From the NCBI GenBank assembly GCA_963920665.1, contig OY987269.1:10728501-10792500 (forward strand): a DNA stretch of 64,000 bases, written 5' to 3'. A program made the position numbers and the translations under genes. Under the pieces are notes generated by a model. That model saw nothing but the letters and a program-made list of their open reading frames with translations, did no database searches and had not been told where the DNA came from. This DNA is from Straminergon stramineum (taxonomy: Eukaryota > Streptophyta > Bryopsida > Hypnales > Calliergonaceae). Shown in pieces: positions 24,550 to 36,055 of this stretch (position 1 is its first letter; the number at the start of each line of letters is the position of its first letter).

Positions 24550-25927
24550 TGAACATGATCAATTTAGACACTCTCTGTCAATTAAGACATGTTACTTACA
24601 ACCTCTTGGGTCAATTTAGGGTCATTTTAGACATGTTCCCGTCGATGCAGACCTCATTACTAAATTGTGTCCTAGCAATGTGGACATTGGTCATTGCTAT
24701 TTTTTTTCCTTAGGGGAATTAAAGATGGTGGTTCTATTTTGTTTTTTCATTCATGACTAGAATGAAGACACTTAAGCTCACCCTTATTTCTTCCATGACA
24801 TCATCAATTTCCATCAAGAGAAGGGGGTCTATGTTAATTTGCTTGTGCTTTTAGAATTGAATGACCTTAAGTACATGAAAGTAGTAGACATCCAGAAGTG
24901 CTAGGGGATCTATATATCTTATACCCACAAATATGTTAACAACTATGTTTTTCATGCTGCATAGAAATGGAAAATAGTCCCGCAAACTCCGTCTATTCTA
25001 TAATGCTTCATTGGTCTGCTAAACGACACACATCATGGGACTTTTTAGTTGCCTCTAGTGAAGAAGAGATCCTTCTCTTCCCTAGACTAGCAATAGCAAC
25101 AAAAGTTGGCAATCAATATCTGAAGGAATGGGAAGAGAACCACATAGTCAGCATGAATTGAAGCTCCAGGTTTCATAGGTGCAAGTCATCATTACATAGA
25201 GTAATGTCTAGTCTGACGTTGATGATAGTTTTCAATGTCAAAATTGACTTTTTCCAGATAATTCCTTGTCGATTTGGACAAACTGTATCAATTTCAGGAT
25301 GGTTAATAGAATTAGACTTGTCCATTCGGACACTATGTTTTTAAAGTGATATGATATGGCATTTATCCCGGATATTTGGTATTTCGTACTGTACAATTCA
25401 TGACATGTATGTGTGCAATTTCAAATATGATGTACATCTAGTACAGTGTCAGAGGAGGTAGTCTTTGTATTTGGCTTACAATATAATGAGTGAAATGAAT
25501 GTGCTTGTTTAGGGTCTTCATTTGGGAAGTAGTAGTATCATGGATGCACATGTTGGCATGTTTAGAACAAGGATCATGTGTCGAAAAAGAAGTCTACTTT
25601 GACTTTCTAGAGTATAGAAAATTGCTTTGGTAGACCACATCCCGTTTGTCCTTCATGTCTATGAAGATGTTTTTTCCTTGTTTCTGGACATAGTACGTCT
25701 TTTACAGTGTCCATGATAGCATTGTGAAGTCAACTATGGCAGGCTTCCGGCAGCTATGTGTACAACAGTTTGCCACTTCCAATGTTCAGTTTTGTGATGG
25801 TTTTGTGCAAAACCAAAGTCTTAACGTGTTGCATGTGTGTCATTGCATCTTGTTGCAGTAGGAGGGCTTCTTCAACTTTCTTCCAAGGCTCTTAGCCCTA
25901 TGTGAAGCTAAAGAAGCATATACAACC
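24550..25927. promoter_or_regulatory. Central non-coding region between divergent genes of E1
   Basis: No gene seen. It lies between the minus-strand TnpA-like unit and the plus-strand transposase, so the transposase promoter should be at its right end. It is absent from E2, whose internal deletion starts at E1 position ~24490. A 64-codon frame at 24967-25161 has no recognisable motif. Confidence 0.4.
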
Positions 25928-28900
25928 ATGGTGCGTGAAGCCCCGCTACGAGGGGCCCGAATTAGAATCAACCACGATGGTCGAGTTCTCCGCCACATTC
26001 CCGTGTCAGACCTCATCCTTCAAATAGAGTTGAGGGTGGCAACAGAGATGGATTTGCAGAATTATCATTGCCCTTGCCGGACCTGTCATGGAGGGCCACG
26101 CCGTGCCATAGACACTATTAGAAAACATCTTTGTGAGAGGGGTCGAGATGACTTCCTTATGAAGTCGATGGTCGGAGGGGACCCTCCAGATGGTTATCCT
26201 CATAATGGCATTTGGGTAGAAGACCAAGCTTATGGTGACGATGTCATTGACAATGACGCAAATATTGAAGGCAACAACATTGGCGTTGCAGACAACATCC
26301 AAGACAATGAAATGGAGGATCACAATGTTGGCTTCGTACCACATGACGAAGACAATGCAATGGATGTTGGACATGATGTTGAACGGCAAGTCTTAGAGGC
26401 TTTTGATCGTGGCGACACATTGCATGCAGCTACCATGGTGTCAGAGCCCATCCTTGAGTCCATAAAGGCGGATGAAGAAGATGATAGAGTAGATAATATG
26501 GAACGTCTGTACGAGCACGCCACCACCCCAGTGTACTTGGATGCAACTTGTAGTATTCTCTCAGCCACCATCATCATCATGAATATGTGTGCAGTCTTTC
26601 ATGTGAGTAACAAGTTTGCGGATGAATTGTTGCAGTATTTGTCATTGGACTTGCTACCACAAGGCAATAACATGCCAAGTAGCCATTATGAGGCTAAGAA
26701 GATGATGAAGAAGTTGGGCCTAGAGTACAACAACATCCACGCTTGCCCAAGTGGATGTGTGCTATATGAGGCGGAGCATGCAAAGCTGAGCACTTGTCCT
26801 AAGTGCACTAAATCACGATGGTTGGAGGGCTCAAATTCCATACCAGCGAGAGTAATTCGGCATTTTCCCTTGATTCCAAGGTTGAGACGCATGTTTCGAT
26901 CTTCAGAGTTGGCCCAGATGTTGACCGGTTGGACGAAGCATGTCAGTGAAGATGGCATCATGCGTTCAGTGGTGGATAGCCCTGCTTGGAAGCATGTCAA
27001 TTCAGACACTGTCTTTGCTAACTTTAGTGCTGAAGATAGGAATTTACGTCTGGCATTGGCATTGGATGGCGTGAACCCTTTCAAATTGAGCAACACCACT
27101 TGGTCTACATGGCCCGTGCTCATATTGATTTATAACTTTGAGCCATGGTTTGTAACTAAGAAGTTCTTTATTTCATTAAGCATTCTCATTTCAGGGAAAC
27201 ATTCCCCAACTTCGAAGAACTTGGATGTGTTTTTGCGACCACTACTTCAGGAGCTACATGCCCTTTAGCAAGGGGTTGCAGCGCAAGATTTCTCTAAACC
27301 TGCAGGTTCAAGGCAGTTCATCATGCGGGGGTTGTTGTTGTGGACTATATCTGATTTTCCAGCGTACGGCCTCATCTCCGGTCTTTGTTGCAAGGGTTAT
27401 AGAGGATGTCCAGATTGTGGACCTCAGACAGATTCTAGAATGGCGCGGACGGGTGATGTCCGCGCAGATCGAAGTGTAAGAGGGTCCAAGATTGTTTATG
27501 GTGGCATACGCAGGTATTTACGTCGTAATCATCCATACCGTCGGAATCTTCGGTTCAATGGTTGCACAGAGCATCGTGGTAGACCAGCTCGAATGACCGG
27601 TTCAGACGTCGTCCCATATGCTGCATTGCGGCAATCATATCTGGATTTGGGTGGGAAAGAAGATGGACCAAACGACCCGATTCGTTTTACTAGGGTGAAA
27701 AGGCTTTCTGCTTTATACGAACTTGACTACTTTCAGGTGAGCATTTTATAGCTTCTATAACTTAGGTTGTACGGTGACGCACTTGTGATGTAAATTCCGA
27801 TGTTGTAGACGCCGTAGGTGTGCACAGTTGTACTCTGTGTCTAACAATGAAGATGTCCACTTCTGCAGCATCTTCTGGAACGGCACATTTTGGACGTCAT
27901 GCACTGTGAGAAGAATTTGTGCGAGAATATAGTGAAGATGCTTCTTACTATGAACGACAGCCCTGGAAGTCGAGTTGATGCACAAGAGTTGGGGATTCGC
28001 GAAGAAATTTGGCTAGAAGATCCACGTCGTCGACAAGATGATTTTTACATGCCCCATGTGCCTTACATCATGACCCCAGAAGAGCGAACGGAATTCATGG
28101 ACATTATATGCAAAATTCGCACCCCAACAAACTATGTGGGGTCCATTCACAAACGATTCCAAGATGGAAGACTTCAGTACATGAAGACACATGACTACCA
28201 CGTGCTTATGCAACAAGTGAGCCACACAATCCCATGGTAGTTGTTATAAGTAAATGCTGTCTACACAACCCACCAATGCAAACGTTTAGAAAATCCACCA
28301 GTGGGCTCATGATGAGCATGCTTTGTCCATGATACTGTTGTAGTAGACACTGTGCTGGAAGCGTTGTTGTCTGTCACAACACTCAACTGGATAGACTGTG
28401 TCTGACTGCGCTAGTTGAATAGACATAGAGCTTGTCCATTTCAGTGAAAACTTTCTTGTTAGACGTCTATGGTTGAAGTGGAAGCCTTCAATTAGCTGAT
28501 GTAGGTCACATAATAGGCCACATGTCTTTAATGAAGTAATTTATGTTGCATGCAGATTTTACCGGTGGCAGTCCGAAACATCTTGGACGAGAACGTGAGA
28601 TTGGCTATTATAAAAATTAGCAAAGTCTTCCAATGACTATGTGAAAAAGAAATCAGAGAGGCAGACAAAGATGACGTCATGGATGATGTGATCATGGCAA
28701 TATGCTTGTTGGAAAAGGAGTTTCCAACAACTTTTTTGAACATCATGACACATCTTCCAGTACACCTTGTGCAACAATTATTTGTATGTGGACCAGTGCA
28801 TTGCAGATGGATGTATCCTATAGAACGGTACATGAAGACACTCAAAGATTATGTCCGCACGTATGCCCGACTAGAAGGCAGCATAGCAGAAGGATATCAC

Positions 28901-30244
28901 AATGAAGACACTCTTGGCTTTTGCACGGAGTATATGAAAGATTTTCGAGGAACGCAGCACCGGGTATGGGACGCAGAAGAAGACCCCATCATGAATGATG
29001 AGGTCATACGGAGCAAGGCACCAAAGAAGCGCCCCATGTCAGATGAATTACGTTTGTTGGTACATGCATTTGTCATTGACAACGCCGCGTGCTTGGAGTC
29101 TTGGCGCGAGTAAGTTGAACAAAGTCAATTATGATGTTCTTGTGTCAATTGTGATGTTGTCTCTGTCCTATCCATGTGTTTGACAAGATACTTAGCATTG
29201 TCGAGGAATGTCTAATGTCTGAATGCTTTTAGGGCATCCTAGATTCCTTTCATCATTGTCTTGCATATTAGTAATTGGAATTTATTACCAATGCTCTTGG
29301 ATACGGCGTTAGATTCAATGCGGGTGTTTCTCACTAAACATATGCCAACTTTTTGCACTTCATATTGGAGATCTTTTTAAAATATGTAGAGGGTTGATTC
29401 CATGAATAGGGAGTACATTGAGGCAAGGAGTCAAAGATGGGAGCAGCGCGAAGAGTTTTGTCGGCGTTCAAGGTGTTCACATCCTCGGAGAATTGTCCAA
29501 TATCCTCAAGAATTGAGTGACTTCCCCCCTTTCACGCAGTGGTTGACATCTACCGTGAAAGAAGCAGAGCGTTCTGAACATCATGTTCAGCAAGATGTGT
29601 TGCAGTACTCGCAACCCCCTCAACGAAATGCAACATCACATTGTCAAATGTATTGTCATGGTATGCATCTGCGCGTCCGTAGTGCGGAAGGTGGTCTTGT
29701 TACACAAGATTCATGTGTTGTCGCATCTTTTCGCCGGCAATGTCATTGGGGTCTTTTGAACAGGAAGCCTCGTGAAGTTTCACAGGAATATGTAGGATAC
29801 ATTGAGGAAATATTGGTTTTAGATTACCAAAATCATTGTGTTACCATCCTGCTTTGCGATTGGGTGTGTGGGGCTCGAGACGCTCGTTTTCCAAGTATTG
29901 AACGGGACCGGTACGGCTTTAGTGTGGCAAACTTCAATAACATGGATGGGCAGGTCCATGCTGATTCATTTGCCTTTCCACTTCATTGCCAACAAGTGCT
30001 TTTCTTAGATGATCGGCATCGACGAGGGTGGAAAGTAGTGTGCCGAACTGTTGTTAGAGGAAGACGTGAAGCAATCCACTTTGATGAAGACACTCTAGAC
30101 ATTCTGCAATTGCGAAACGATGGTGACTTTGCTGGCTTGCAGCCAGTGGCAGTTGAATCAGACCCTATTAGACATCCCATGGATGTCGAAGAAGACGTTA
30201 GAGACATCCTTGGAAACAATGTTGTGTCCAACGATGAAGCTTGA
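25928..30244 (+). pseudogene. Tnp2/TnpD-type CACTA transposase, four exons, two in-frame stops
   Basis: Proposed exons are 25928-27736, 27869-28216, 28556-29109 and 29392-30244, all with GT/AG introns and matching phases, giving 1187 codons. The N-terminus has a CPCRTC knuckle at 48-53 followed by IRKHLCERG (Transpos_assoc-like). An acidic stretch is followed by ACPSGCVLYEAEHAKLSTCP with a KC pair (residues ~272-293), then HFPLIPRLRRMF and LALDGVNPFKLS (Asp at 380): Transposase_21 (Tnp2) signatures. LLLWTISDFPAYGLISG, a GCPDCG pair and ILDVMHCEKNLCENI follow. Exon 3 is DUF4218-like (VCGPVHCRWMYPIERYMK) and exon 4 DUF4216-like (YVGYIEEILVLDY). TAG at 27266-27268 and TGA at 28634-28636 interrupt an otherwise open frame. 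Both are single transitions from plausible Trp and Arg codons. Confidence 0.92.
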
Positions 30245-31440
30245 TTGACATTGTCCCTGGTACACGTAGCATGGGGTCGTCTAATACATAGACGTCTGCG
30301 CGGACATCATGAGAATACCGTAGACGATATGTATGTCTTACTGCATATTTTAGTGCATGTTTCAGTGCTCCCAAAACATTCATATGACATTGCCAATTTG
30401 CATTGAAGGTGCCTCATGTGAACCCTCTACGCAATGCACGTCTTTGTAGTTTCCCACATCATCATGCTCCTCCATGCCACTTGTTCTTATAACTTTTGTA
30501 TTAGACTATTAAGAGCACTCATGAACCTTTCCCTATGGAAATTTATAGTTGGAAATCATCTTCCATGGTGAACACCCTAAACATCATAGTAAAGTTTCAT
30601 GCTTTAGACACTACATAAGCTAAATTCTTGTAAATTCAATGCACGTCATCTCAGACAAACATACCTTATGTTGAAGTGCACATGTGCAAGACAATGAAGA
30701 CTGCCATGCCCCATTGAATGTCTTAGGGAATGTTCGTATTGCCTTATCCTAATCTCATCATCAACATCCTCTTGTCTCATATGCTTCAATGTAAATACCC
30801 GAATATTAATAGGAAGATCACCCTCAACACCAATAGGTCCTCTAAGACATCATTTACAACATTAAACGTCTATGTGGATGTCTTTTGGGACGTCTTGAAG
30901 TTGCTCATGGCATTCCAGAGAAGGCCATCAGAATGGTTGAACTAAGAATTTGCTGACGTGGCAGTGTCTGCCAAGTCAGCATATTGTTTGCCACGTCAGC
31001 ATATTATTTGCCACATCATCTTTGGACCACGTCATCTGCCACGTCATCACTTTTTAACATACCCTGCCCAAAAAATGCTGCCCAACTCTTTTTTTCAAGT
31101 GGGCAGCGTTGTTATTTAAAAATATAATAATGTAAATGAAAATGACCCACGGTCAAAGTGGGTCCCCACTGCTGACGTGTCAAATATTGTTTTTTCAGAC
31201 AACCATTTGAACATGATGATGTCAGGCACCATCTCAACGTCAAAGTGGATGCAAATAGCAACACCACCATGTTTTTTCACGCGAATTTCCCTTTTTCATC
31301 TCCAACATCCACTTCAACTCCTAGTAGACATAGAGATGTACAAGAAGACATGTCGACACCAAGTTGGACATAAAGTGTCTAGGCCTTAGATAGGAGCATG
31401 TCAACGCCCGACACCAAAAAAAACATAATTTCTTCCTGTG
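30245..31440. promoter_or_regulatory. Right subterminal region and TIR of E1
   Basis: A non-coding 1.2 kb contains GCCACGTCAGCATATT repeats at about 30955-31050 and ends in ...TTTCTTCCTGTG. It is nearly identical to the inverted sequence at 39982-41150 in E2. Confidence 0.7.
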
Positions 31441-31600
31441 CGTGCGACTGCCGGACCGCCTTGTCCGTCCGTGAGGCCGTTTGTAATTTCGGGAGTGCAT
31501 CAGCAAATCCATCAAGCCATCCACGCATCCGGGAGATTGTCCGCCTACCCATCTGCAAGTCTCCATGGCTGTCCACAAGGGCGTGCACTTCATGAATAAT
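31441..31600. repeat. TCCGCC-rich island, right half (split by E1)
   Basis: GCCGGACCGCCTTGTCCGTC and later GATTGTCCGCCTACCC continue the word use of 17340-17507. It starts with the CGT target duplication. Confidence 0.5.
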
Positions 31601-31620
31601 GGTGGAATTTTATTTTTTAA

Positions 31621-32260
31621 CCCCTAAATAGTAAATGCCCAAGGCCTATTTGGACCTTCTTGAAATTTGTTCTAAATTGAACAAAAAGTCAACATTTTCG
31701 TAAAATACACCAATTTTTTTGACTTGGAGCCATACAAATTCAAACTAAATATGTTAAAGATCATGTAGGAAAAAAAAATAGCAATATCACTTATAGATTG
31801 AAAGATTATAATGTTTGATCATGAGGGTATTAAAAGTATGAAAGTTTTTCAATTCTCTTTTTGCAAGTCAACTCTAAGAAATTGGTCACTAAAAAAATAT
31901 GAGGTTATAGGGCTTAGCATACACAACCTCAATTAATTTATGGTTTCAGGAAATCTATTCTACGATTTTCTTACATGAATTTCTAATGTGATTTTTCCTC
32001 CAAGATCTAGTGTATTTGAGGCTCATTTCCAAGAGCCCTCAACACTACAGGAGGTGAAGATTGCAATGGGCATCCTTGCACAAAATCTTGAATAGAAAAA
32101 TCATAATCCTTCATTTTCAAGATTGGCTTTTTGAACCTAAAAATAGACTTCAAAAAGAGTTCTCCAGAAATTGAAACTATTAATAATAGCAATTTGATTG
32201 GGTTCTACTTAACTTCAAAGTTTTTGAAACACAAAAATTTGGTGCCTTGGGCATTTAGGG
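31621..32260. mobile_element. TTAA-flanked CCCCTAAA element, copy 2 (~0.64 kb)
   Basis: TTAA (31617-31620) is followed by CCCCTAAATAGTAAATGCCC. The right end reads GCCTTGGGCATTTAGGG and then TTTAA, so the ends are inverted copies. The interior is homologous to 13341-14009 throughout, and there is no coding capacity. It looks like a MITE-type non-autonomous element with piggyBac-like hallmarks. Confidence 0.7.
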
Positions 32261-32460
32261 TTTAATAAATATAATCATGTACTCAAGAGAAGTATTCTTA
32301 AAAAAAAAAGTGAAGGACAATTGAATCTCAAAATTACATGATGAAAGCAAGTTTTGAGGATTCTTGGTAAATAAGGCACAACTCCCTTTTTCAAATAAAT
32401 TTTCTTTGTAAATTACTTTAAAATCTTTCACCATCAAGAATTTAGGTCGCCTAATAGTTG

Positions 32461-33020
32461 ATATGAAGGCGGACAGGAAGATCGTGCGGTCCGAAATTGC
32501 CGTCCGCTAGATCACATGGCCACTGACAAAAAGCGGACGAGACAGCGACATTTGGACGGAGAATCTGCATAGAGAAGGCCGATGGGATTCTGGCGCAACG
32601 GATAGGGGGATGGGCCAGCGGACACCCCATTGCACCAACGGATAGTGGAGTGGACGAGCTAGCCGGCGAAATGACTCGCAGACGGCCATGCGGACACCGA
32701 CTCTAGAGGTGCAGACACCGAATGTGGTTTGGCGAATGGACAATGCGGATGGGTTGACGAGGAGGAGGGCGAGAGGGAGAGGCAGGCCGGGGAGAGGTGT
32801 TTTTAATTTCTTGTTTTTGACTTTGGTCGAGCCATCTAAGTGGGCGGAGGTGCGGACAACGAACGGGTGGAAGGGAGAGGAGGGTGGAAGGGAGAGGCAG
32901 GTGGGGGAAATTGGGAGAGGCGGAGAGTTGTTTTCAATTTCTCAATTTTCAGTTTGGTCGACTTTGGTGGAGGAGTGGACGGCGGATGGGAGGAGGGTGG
33001 GAGGGAGAGGTGTTTTTAAC
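32461..33020. repeat. GCGGAC/GGGAGAGG-rich island
   Basis: Purine-rich on plus, with GCGGAC, GGACGAG and GGAGGGTGGGAGGGAGAGG words. GAGAGGTGTTTTTAA(T/C)TT recurs at about 32794, 32922 (variant) and 33006, giving a degenerate ~100-130-bp repeat. The 169-codon plus-strand frame at 32688-33197 follows from this composition and is not accepted as a gene. Confidence 0.5.
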
Positions 33021-33359
33021 TTTGTGAAGGTGGCTAGATGCATGCATTGCATATTGAATAAAAAAAATAGAAATTATATTTTTAATATGTTATATCACGA
33101 GGCACTAAATCTATACAACTATGAAAAGTGGCACTATACAGCTTCTTGTTTGGAAAATCATTTGATTTGTAAACAAAGAATTCAAATGGGTGTGTAAAGA
33201 AATTTAATTTTACATTGGTCCTTTTTTACAAGTTAGCCATATCAACAATACTTTTGGGGAATTTGGCTAATAGCAAAACAAATTCAATGTCAACATTGTG
33301 ACAATTTAATTGGTTTCAATTTCTAAATGATTTGTATGCCTTCAAAGGAAAGTAATTAA

Positions 33360-34770
33360 TCCCTAAAGTCCCAAAGGACCTATATCCTTATAGGGGACTC
33401 GTGTGATATGTGATCTCAATTAAATGATTTTTTTTTCTGAATTTTTTGTTCAAGATTCTTTGCTTATTACCTATATTCTTCAACAAAAGATATTATAAAA
33501 TTAAAATCGTTAGTGACAAAATTTAAAGTGAAGAAAATTAGAAGACCAAGAATCTAATATAGCAAAATGGAAGGAAATATTTTTTTGCTTACTAAGTTAC
33601 TTTAACCCCTAAAGGACCAAATGGTGTTTTTTGGCAACATAGCGATTTCGGGCAGCTCTCTACGGATGGAATTTTGATTTTTTTCCTTTGAAATTTTCAC
33701 ACAACATTTTCCCGAGGAGTAGCTCTAAGACCCAACAATTTTCATAACTTTTGAATACATGGTTAAAAAGTTATTGTATAATATGTTGTTTTCATTGCTC
33801 GGCGGGCAACCCGGGCAGCAAAAAAAACTTCTTGAGAAATCACTTTTTTTTAAATAAAAATTTGAAATTGGTTTTCTACATTTATATATTCATGAAAACC
33901 TTTGAATCATTCCATTTTGATTTGTGAGACGAAAGTTATGAAGAGTTTTAGTTGTGGGTAGTTTGCAGGTAGTAATGGAATCTCTACTCTCAAATAAACT
34001 TTGAAGACCTTTATTTCACTCAATTTTTAATATTTTTGGAAAAAAATAAAAATTTGAGGTGTAGATTGTTTATTACAATATTACAACCATTAGGATTGGC
34101 ATTTTTCAATTCCATAAATAAATTATTAACACTTTAGTATTTTGAATCATTCTCTACTTCTTTCAACTTACTATTTTTTTCCTAAATGTTGTACAATTCC
34201 AAATGATCCAAAAAATTTCAAGAATGTAGCCAACATGACTTGAAGAATGAATCCAAAGAGTTACAACCATTTTGGACATTTTTTCATAATGATTTGACCT
34301 TGTGGAGTGCATCTGCCCGGATTTTTGCAGGGCCAAAAAATGGCTTTTTGTCACTTCAAATACTAATATCTTGAAATCCAAACGGTGGAAATTTCTGAAA
34401 TTTTTTCCACATCTTCCCAAATTAGATTACTACAAGATCCTACGGTTACATTTGTCCAAAAATTTATTTTTTTCTAAAATTTGGTACTTGTATTGGAGAT
34501 GACAGTTTTGGAGCGTTTTTAGTGAAAACATAGTCAAAAACCTTTAGGGGTTAAATACAAATACCATGCGATGTATCATGTATGTGCTCAAAGTTTTGAA
34601 GATGACAAGATTACTCCCACACATTTTTATACTAGTCTAGTACAAATTCCTATGACAAGTATGATCCTTAAACCGAAAAAATTAATTTATGAATTTTGTT
34701 GTTCTTTGTAATAGAAATGGTAGTTTTTGAGTGATACTTGATGGAAAAAAAAGGATTAGGACATTAGGGG
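33360..34770. mobile_element. TTAA/CCCTAAA element, outer copy 3 (contains copy 4)
   Basis: The left end is TTAA followed by TCCCTAAAGTCCCAAAGGAC. The right end, read inward, is CCCCTAATGTCCTAATCC, bordered by a degraded TTCAA. The ends pair over about 15 bases with a few mismatches. The next entry is nested inside it. Confidence 0.5.
33606..34550. mobile_element. TTAA-flanked CCCCTAAAGG element, nested copy 4 (945 bp)
   Basis: Both borders are intact: TTAA at 33602-33605 and 34551-34554, with a perfect 10-bp inverted end CCCCTAAAGG. No coding region is visible inside. A TAC/TAC duplication directly outside TTTAA could instead be read as a 3-bp target duplication with a longer TIR, but TTAA plus CCC ends is the simpler piggyBac-type reading. 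Confidence 0.65.
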
Positions 34771-34780
34771 TTCAAGATTT

Positions 34781-35580
34781 AAAAAAATCCTAGGCCTACA
34801 CAACTAATACAAGTAACACAACTAAAGAAGAAATCCAATCAATATTGTAAATTTATAATCTACAAATATGATTTTACAAACCTTCTTACAAAATCATTTG
34901 TAAAAAAGTCTTGAGATGAAACATACTTGTGATCACTGGCGTATGACCTACTTATCCCAATTGTTGTACTTGAAGGCTCATCATATTTGAAGGTCACTCA
35001 CATTCTACACTACCTAAGCTCTAATATTTTTGGGTTGTTATAAATTTATTGATGGTTTACAATTTAGGGTGCATGCAAGTATACATAGGTATAAGCGTGT
35101 ACGATTTCAACCTCTATTTCATTTTTGTTGTATAAATGCTTACTTGAATCTTGTCCACATCATATCACATTAAATTACATTAAAGTGCTTAAATCATTTT
35201 GAGCATCGTCATGTAAATGGAATAATGGAATAATCAATAAAGAGACAATATAATTTCATTTAGCCATTTAGGATATTTATGTTGGTGTTTTGCACTATCA
35301 ATGCATTCTACGATAGGAAATTGAACAAACACTCTAAATTATAATCCAATGTTTACATTTGTGTAGTGCCCATAATAAAGTACATCTTAAGAACAATTTA
35401 AATCTAAATGACAAAGTTAGTAAGGTCTACATACGCATGACATTGTCATGATTGCATTCCAAACTTCAAAAGAGTCAAACGTAAAACATATTTCACACAC
35501 TAGAGCACTAGGTTGGAAAATTCATGAAATGTTATAAGTTTTTTCTATACAATTGAAGATTCTATAGTTCATTTTTTTTG
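34781..35580. other. AT-rich intergenic stretch
   Basis: No gene or repeat recognised. It ends in TAGGGTTTAGGG at 35581, a short telomere-like word. Confidence 0.4.
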
Positions 35581-35749
35581 TAGGGTTTAGGGTATAGGGT
35601 TTGGAGAGCACGTTTAAATGTGGGGAGGGAAATCTGAAATTACCCTTTCTTACATTAACTCTGCATTGGATACTTGTCGCATTGAAGAGTTTTAAAAAAA
35701 AAATGAATCTCCAGTTTTCAAAATTTAATGCTAGAGGACTATCGCGCGG

Positions 35750-36055
35750 AGAGAGTTCAGATTTTGCTGTTTGGTGGAGAGTGAGGTGGACAATGGATCT
35801 TGGGTTCGGACAATCAGGGCAGTCGGCGATGACGGATGGTCGCGGTAGTAGAGGTAATCGGGCTATGGCGAATGGTTGGGGCGGATAGGTAGGTTCGGTG
35901 GCGGTCGGGTTTGCGGATGGCCAATTGCCCGTCCACCACTAAAGCCATCGGCTGTGGTCCGCGGCTCCGCGCCAATGGATGGTAGGTTCGGGCTAGTTGG
36001 GGAGGACCGCTTTTAAGTTTGGTGGTAGACGAATATGTGGGCGGACGGGTGGCTC
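35750..36055. repeat. GGCGGA/GCGGAC-rich island
   Basis: Similar word use to 32461-33020 and the reverse complement of the islands at 39600 and 52530. Its last ~40 bases (GTAGACGAATATGTGGGCGG) align with sequence upstream of the second two-gene unit (about 61880-61855 on minus), so it overlaps the promoter side of the unit. Confidence 0.45.

Larger units (their letters stand above)
17508..31440 (+). mobile_element. E1: full-length CACTA (En/Spm, CMC) transposon, 13.9 kb
   Basis: The left end is CACTAGAAGAAAACA and the right end, read inward, is CACAGGAAGAAATTA. Both are CACTA-class termini, flanked by a perfect 3-bp target duplication CGT (17505-17507 and 31441-31443). Both ends carry many subterminal GATGTC/GACATC words. 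It encodes a Tnp2-type transposase on plus (25928-30244) and a TnpA-like protein on minus (about 21743-19105), transcribed divergently. Directly inside the left TIR is a perfect 8-bp-arm palindrome (CGCAGTCG-CC-CGACTGCG). Both genes carry nonsense codons, so the copy is probably not autonomous now. E2 at 39982-45798 is a deletion relative. Confidence 0.93.

Noticed and set aside
32688..33197. 169-codon Arg/Gly-rich plus-strand frame
   Set aside because: Driven by GGGAGAGG-type repeats and continuing into AT-rich DNA without any domain.
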